This document shows, piece by piece, positions 58,666 to 64,000 of a stretch of 64,000 bases of DNA. The stretch is taken from NCBI GenBank assembly GCA_047967505.1, contig CM106538.1. One strand, given 5' to 3'. A model generated the notes under the pieces. It saw nothing but the letters and a program-made list of their open reading frames with translations, had not been told where the DNA came from and searched no databases. The DNA comes from Dipteris shenzhenensis (taxonomy: Eukaryota > Polypodiophyta > Polypodiopsida > Gleicheniales). Both the position numbers and the translations under genes were made by a program. The stretch's first letter is position 1. Each line of letters opens with the position of its first letter.

Positions 58666-59884
58666 CTAATGTGTTTTCTTGAGACAGGCTACAGCAACTC
58701 CAAGAACAGCCAGAACCACTCCTGCGAAAATAAGGGGGCTCTTCACACCAGAAACCCCAATAGCTGCTGATCTGTCCCCGTCCTTATAAGGCTTCTCCTG
58801 AAGTTCCTCCTCGTCTTCAGCTTCCTGTTCAGACAAACAGATAGTTGAGGGCCTACGCTCAACAAGAAAAAAGGTTCAAGCCAGGACTAAGGACTCATTA
58901 CAGACAAGTGGCTTCTAAACCCAGTATTCAAATACTCCTACATCCCTCTTCTTGGCGGACTCACGCACTACAACTGCTTACTGGTCACTGGACAACAGAA
59001 ATCTAGGCGTCGCGTAGCGACAAATTCACAGAGCATAAGAGAAACATATAGGAAGCCTACAAACAGAATAAACAGCGTTTAGGTCCAAGTGTGTTCACCT
59101 GTGCTTTCTCGCCCTTTTGATTAACATCTTGCCCAGGCTCCAAACCGTTTTCCAGAGGCGTCCCGTTTTCCAGAGAATGTGGGACAGTCCGCTCGGCGAT
59201 GTTTGTAGCCCCTGTTTCTTCTCCTCCGCTGATTAAGGATTTATCAGATTCAATTATTGGTTCTCGGTCTCCGTTCATAACCGGCTCATCAGCATGAGCA
59301 GCCTGTTCTTGGTTGTCATCCGATGCGATCTCAACAGGAGTCTCTTCCAGGGAGCTATGTTTTGCAGGCTCACCCTCAGGGCTCTCACTACCGAGTGTGC
59401 ACTCATCTACACCGACAACGGGCGAATCCTCTGCTAGCTGCCCCTCGTCTACGTCGACGGGAGGCTCTTGCTCCTGCACCTGATGCCCATCACTAGCGCA
59501 TACGTCCTCGTCTGCATTGACTGCGGGCATACTGGGCTCAGCAGCCTGCTCTTCGTCGGTAGGCCCTTGAGGCTGCACACCGGTGGCCTGATCCCCATCA
59601 ATGGGAGAGGAATGGTCTTCGTCGACAGGAAAGTCAGGAGGGTCATTGTCCTCAAGGACAGGGGGCGTGTCGGGAGCAAGAGAGTCCGCAACAGGTGGTA
59701 GCTGGGCGGGTTCGGGATCATCGGAGGGAGGAGGCTGCTGGGCAATGGGCTGAGAGGGAGGGGGGGGGAGTTCTTGATGATCAAGAGGGGGTTGATGGGA
59801 GGGATCTGCGAAATCGGGGGAGTCGGGGGGAGGAGGCGTGGAAGCAGCAGAAGCAGAGAGAAGCTGAGGGTCGTCGAGAGACAT
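58666..59884 (-). CDS. Proline-rich acidic tail-anchored protein, two exons
   Basis: Exon 1 is 59884-59099 (262 codons) and exon 2 is 58824-58666 (52 codons plus stop); the product is 314 residues. The 274-bp intron is GTGAAC...AACAG, phase 0. Residues 15-90 are Pro-rich (TPPPPDSPDF, ELPPPPSQP), residues 90-250 acidic and disordered, and exon 2 has EAEDEEELQE, then one hydrophobic helix LIFAGVVLAVLGVAVACL at residues 293-310 and a short KKTH tail. There is no signal peptide, so the protein should be inserted by its tail with the acidic part in the cytosol; this is inference. The open frame runs on upstream to 60217, but that part translates ACAC and TATC microsatellites, so the ATG at 59884, in a GCCATGT context, is preferred. 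Function unknown; no frame damage. Confidence 0.75.
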
Positions 59885-59919
59885 GGCGGACAAGGCGGAA
59901 GTGGTGTGTGTGCAAGACA

Positions 59920-59946
59920 GGGAATAGATAGATAGATAGATAGAGA
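59920..59946. repeat. (GATA)n in 5' leader
   Basis: About five GATA units about 40-60 bases upstream of the chosen start of the tail-anchored protein, within its likely 5' untranslated leader. Confidence 0.8.
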
Positions 59947-60111
59947 GATGTATGGCACAAACAAAGACTATATTGATGAGTGGGAAGAAGAACAGTTTGG
60001 GGAGTGGGACAGCCCGGATTGGGGTTGCCCAATCACCTCTCTCCTTTTCTCGTGCCTCAGATAAGCCCCCCCCCTCTCTCTCTCCCCCCCTATAGAGAAT
60101 TTCTCCCACCA

Positions 60112-60350
60112 CACAAATCACAAAACTTGGGGTTTCAGATTGTAAAAATGCCTCCATGTGTGCGTGCGTGTGTGCATGCCTCCATGTGTGCGTGCGTGCG
60201 TGCATGGCAATGCTCACAGTTAAAACATTTTTCTAAACAAACCACAAAACTTGGGATTTCAGAATGTGAAGAGGCATGTGTGTGTGTGTGTGGGGGGGGG
60301 GGGGGGGCATTGTTCACAAAAAACATTTTTCTAAACAAATCACAAGACTA
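60112..60350. repeat. Tandem duplication with G-run and GT repeats
   Basis: A unit with CACAAAACTTGGG.TTTCAGA.TGT, a TGTGTGCG-type repeat, then AAAACATTTTTCTAAACAAA, occurs at 60118-60239 and again at 60242-60341; a third start CAAATCACAAGAC follows. The second unit has a run of 16 G at 60292-60307. Confidence 0.85.
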
Positions 60351-61137
60351 AATGTGAAGATTTTTCTTTAGAACTTCAAGATTTTTTTTAACAATGAAAA
60401 TGACATGTCTCGCTCTCTTTTTCTCTACTCTTTTTCTTTCTCGAAGCACCCACTTGGAGAACTCCATCTCATGAAGAGACCTCTTCCCCCCTCCCCTTAT
60501 ATATTAGATGCCACCCCAATTGTGGACCCCATCACTAATAGTACTAGCAACATATTAGTTGAGGTGCTACTAGTATGTATCTAGTAATCAATGACAGCTA
60601 GTAGGGAGTGGGGAAGATACCACTCTCTCTCTCCCACGCATGGGGTGGTTCCTTGATGTTGACACTTGGGGACCAAAACACTCAAGGACCAAGAGTAGGA
60701 AGTATAGTTGCAATGTATTTGTGTTCCAGTGGGCCCACTCATAAATTTCTACTCATGAGCTACCAAACAGTCATCAATATCTTGAAGCTAGGTTCTTCTT
60801 TGGACAAAGCAAACTCTTTGAAACCCTAAAATGAATATAGAAAAGAAAGTAGCTTAAGACCAATTTCACATGCAACACCCACATGTAGCATAGGCATTTG
60901 ACGTTGTTTAGAATACTATGATGTGGACACTTTAAGCCCCAAAACATTTACAAAATTTCACATGCCATGAGAGACCACCACCTATACAAGCCTAGTTTAA
61001 AAAAGAAACCATATCGTATGCTAATCCCATTTACTTGACAAGCTAAATAATAATAAATCATTCATAAGGCCTGCCCAAGTTCCAAATAGCGAAAGAGGGC
61101 GGAGATCCAAATAGCGAAAGAGGGAAGGGATGAGCAA

Positions 61138-61190
<53 letters not shown>

Positions 61191-61440
61191 CTAAAAATGT
61201 TGGGGGCATGCACCAATCACAGTCCCTAAAAAATGTGGCCAAAATAAATAAAAAATAAGCATGTATTTTCGCTTCTACTGAGCGTTGCCTTCACTTGGGC
61301 CTCGTGGTGGCAGGCCAACAATCGAATGGCAAACTTGAGAAGTGACCACTAAGTCCATTCTATCGTGATCAAAGTTGCAATTTAACGATTAGAGTGGTAC
61401 CAATGCTCTTAGGGTCCACATCGAATGAGTGTCCTACCAC
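60351..61440. other. Unassigned region
   Basis: No recognised gene. It has a short direct repeat CCAAATAGCGAAAGAGGG at 61083 and 61110 and the GT/GA microsatellite at 61138. Confidence 0.4.
61138..61190. repeat. (GT)n-(GA)n compound microsatellite
   Basis: About 10 GT units followed by about 16 GA units. Confidence 0.95.
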
Positions 61441-62515
61441 TAAAGGGACTTAAGCCCGTTATATTATAGTGGCCATGGACTATTTCACCAAATGGGCAGA
61501 AGCCAGAGCCATAAGGAAGGTAGATGCGAGGGCCAATGCGAAAATGTAATATCCCACTTCGGCCTTGCACTTGAGATTGTAAGCAACTGAGGAATGCACT
61601 TCGTGAATGATACAATTCGAATATTGATGAGTGAGTTCCTCATTGTGCATTGCAAGTCTACTCTGCATTACCCCCGAGTAAACGGTCAGGCCGAGATCTC
61701 AAATAAGTTTTGGTGCGGAATTATGACGTGCACGGTTGAGGCTAGCTGCAATGACTAGGAGCACAAACTCATCGCAGCACTATGGGCCTATCGAGAATGG
61801 CCTACAAAGTGGCAACAAACTGCCCACCCTTTAGACTAGCGTTTGGGTTAGAGGTAGTTATGCCCATGGAATTTATTGTGCCAAGCCTTAGAGTCATGGT
61901 TAGGAATCGAATATCTGATGAGGCAATTCCTGAGAGATTAATTGAGGTGGAAAAGCTTGATGAAACGAGGCTAAGTGCAGCTTATGGCATAAAAGTGGAA
62001 AAGCTATGCCGTAAAAAATGGTTTAACCATAACTTGCACAATAAGGAATTGAAGGAAGGTAACCTCACTCTTTTATATAGCATTAGAAACACCAAGCACA
62101 AGCTAAAGTATCATGGCATGGGTCCATATCGGTTGTAGAGATTACACCTTAGGGGTTTTGCAGAGTTGCAACCCTTGATGGTACTGAGATGGAGGGCTAC
62201 ATTAATGGTAATAAGCTTAAGTGCTACTATGGCCCTTTAACATTGCAGACATTACAGGCCATCCATCGGGAAAGGGAATTAAAATTGGCAGTTGCTCGGA
62301 TGAAGCAACAAGCATTACAAGAAGCTAGAGCATGTCAGGCTAAAGCGAAAAAATTAGGGCTTATATCAATTTATAAAGCATCCATGGAAGGGCTAAACCC
62401 CATGGAGGACTTAACAGTTGCCCCCGGGAGGGTGCAAGCCAATTTTCAATTGTGCAGGGAAACAATATGCTCGGCCGATGCTTTCATTGATCTGCGTCTA
62501 GCCACAACTTGAGCT
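61441..62515 (+). pseudogene. Ty3/gypsy integrase, C-terminal part
   Basis: Decayed integrase core text starts at DYFTKWAEARAIRKVDARAN (about 61480). HYPRVNGQAE-like text follows near 61670 (TLHYPRVNGQAEISNKF). The frame 61782-62138 has PPFRLAFGLEVVMPMEFIVP, the typical end of the core, then the C-terminal domain up to LKYHGMGPYRL; after one stop VATLDGTEMEGYINGNKLKC continues into frame 62189-62512 (a Lys/Arg/Ala-rich coil). The integrase joins retrotransposon DNA to the chromosome. Several stops make it inactive. No LTR is visible on either side. Confidence 0.8.
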
Positions 62516-64000
62516 CATACGACATGTGTACTCAACTCCTAACATTCAAGGTCAATTTTATGTTATGCCAGAAGGTGCCATGGATGAACAGGTCATTCTA
62601 GAAGGACATGATGTTGGGCAGTCAATTGCCAAAATGATTGGCAAGGGCGTATGACCACCCTAACTAACGACATCCGCACTTCAGTGGTCTAATGGCTTCC
62701 TCATGTACTACAGCCGCTACTCCAAATCCAACTGTAGCTACGCCAACAAAGTATGATGGGCCTACCTTAGCTATAGTGAGTGCACATAAGGGCAAGTGCT
62801 TGTATTGGCACTCGAAGGATACAGTCTCATCTTCCAATGCTAAGATACATTTCTGCCTCTCCATTCTCCCGTTCCGCCCGTGAAAGCTACAACCACACAC
62901 TCGAAGAGAAACAATTCAAGAAGACGCCAACCAACAAAGGGTTAGCGAAAGTGCCATTACAGGTGGGTACCAAAGCGGCTATTGGAAGCCCAAGGATTCT
63001 ATTAGGGCAATAGCTTCATAAGGGTGCCCAAGGCACGCATGTCTCTAGTTGCTACCACTCGACATCCTACATCATCTATGACACGGGCCACAGTAGTAAC
63101 ACGAGAACCTACCTCCAAAAAAGAGGTAGCAATGCAAGAACCTATTGCTAGGACTTGACAGATCAACACAGCAAAAGTGAGACCACAGGAAACATCCATG
63201 TACCCTTGAGTAGTTATGTTATAGGAATCAGTAGCATGAGTTGTGATAGTTACACAAGAAACTGTCCCTAAGAATGGTGCAGTGACACAAGAACCTGTTG
63301 CACTTCAAGCAAAGGGCGAGACATACCACCTCAACCTCTGCCAAGCAGTGGAGTTTATTGATCGTTACAATATGGCAACGCGCACCACAAGCTGGCTACA
63401 TGTAGATGGTCTATACCATTTCTACCAGTTTACGATAGAGACATGTGTGCATTTAACCTCCCAGCGATCTCCCAACCTTTTGCAATGCTGCGTGTAATTG
63501 AAAAGCAGTTGGCAGCAGTGGTCCCCTACAACTCAAAGATACATTGGGGAGGGGTACCCATTAGTATCATTGAGAATAAGATGGTTTGTCATTTGCCAAG
63601 GTAGCCTGGGCAATCACACTGCTCGCCCGAATTCAACTAACTGAACACCATAGTGTTGTACTCCCAACTTCCTAGCACGTCTCATCAAAACCAAAGAAAT
63701 AAACTGGGCCGATTTTTTCTATGAGGAGATACTCACCGTTTACATCTGTGGTAGTGAAAAGATTGGAAACTCAATGTTCTTGATGCCGATCATCCATCAC
63801 CTCTCCAATGACCTCATTCTGGAAGGCTATGGTGATGCGAAAAAAGATATTGGTTTACGCTCAGCGCCCTCCACTAGGTCCATGCCCACAATGCCCTTGT
63901 TGAAGAAAAGAAGAGAGGAACAAAACTAGAGGGCACAAGAGGAAGCAGCCATCGCCAAAAGGTAGCAAGATGAAGAAGCAGCACGCAAGCTCCAAGAATA
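62516..64000 (+). pseudogene. Downstream ORF of the gypsy element, decayed
   Basis: Coding-like text continues for about 1.5 kb after integrase, to the window edge. Pieces are YDGPTLAIVSAHKGKCLYWH (about 62755), TQEPVALQAKGETYHLNLCQ (63285), ISIIENKMVCHLP (63560) and EINWADFFYEEILTVYICGS (63695), ending in a Glu/Ala/Lys-rich coil. I do not recognise a family with certainty; such extra 3' ORFs occur in some plant gypsy lineages. The end lies outside the window. Confidence 0.4.

Noticed and set aside
59885-60217. Longer N-terminus for the tail-anchored protein (386 codons)
   Set aside because: The extra 72+ codons translate ACAC and TATC microsatellites and the likely leader; the ATG at 59884 has a better context and begins normal-looking protein.

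Overview
The window looks like nuclear DNA of a land plant with a large, transposon-filled genome. The signs are Ty3/gypsy and Ty1/copia polyproteins, plant-type LINEs, a hAT transposase remnant, a primer-binding site for initiator tRNA-Met, GT-AG introns and a fragment of a plant-type polypyrimidine-tract-binding protein. A seed-free plant such as a fern is my guess only. There are no bacterial operons, no CRISPR arrays and no RNA genes that I can recognise.

Only two loci read as intact host genes, both on the minus strand. One is a two-exon RING-HC protein of 185 residues (16797-17688). The other is a two-exon, proline-rich and acidic protein of 314 residues with a C-terminal membrane anchor (58666-59884).

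Layout. 0-5.5 kb: a CT microsatellite, a LINE 3' fragment, then sequence I cannot assign. 5.6-10.6 kb: a head-to-tail series of 5'-truncated LINE copies; several end in a short stem-loop plus a (CT)n tail, and in three cases the next copy starts directly after the tail. 10.6-14.5 kb: a degraded mosaic with an RRM fragment of a PTB-like protein and a 348-codon ORF with a 31-residue in-frame duplication. 14.5 kb: a LINE reverse-transcriptase fragment. 16.8-17.7 kb: the RING gene. 17.9-22.4 kb: AT-rich, unassigned. 22.4-33.8 kb: an old Ty3/gypsy element (about 22.47-33.81 kb) whose left LTR is split by a minus-strand LINE of about 5.6 kb (22.71-28.29 kb) lying between two GA/CT tracts. 33.9-38.5 kb: several satellite-like arrays and a long foldback (38211-38501) shaped like a microRNA precursor or MITE. 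38.7-39.6 kb: hAT remnant. 43.2-44.4 kb: a degraded gene of unknown family. 44.5-49.4 kb: a Ty3/gypsy LTR-gag-protease segment carrying a truncated, oppositely oriented copia element. 51.9-55.5 kb: a complete gag-only LTR element with perfect target-site duplication. 55.8-56.6 kb: possible exons of an unknown locus. 58.7-59.9 kb: the tail-anchored protein gene. 61.4-64 kb: another Ty3/gypsy integrase end with an unusual downstream coding region.

The most interesting pattern is the LINE family. Its copies end in (CT)n, begin next to (CT)n, share a 3' stem-loop, and include internally deleted forms with the same deletion junction. This suggests a LINE that prefers, and spreads, CT microsatellites. 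It is inferred from this window only.
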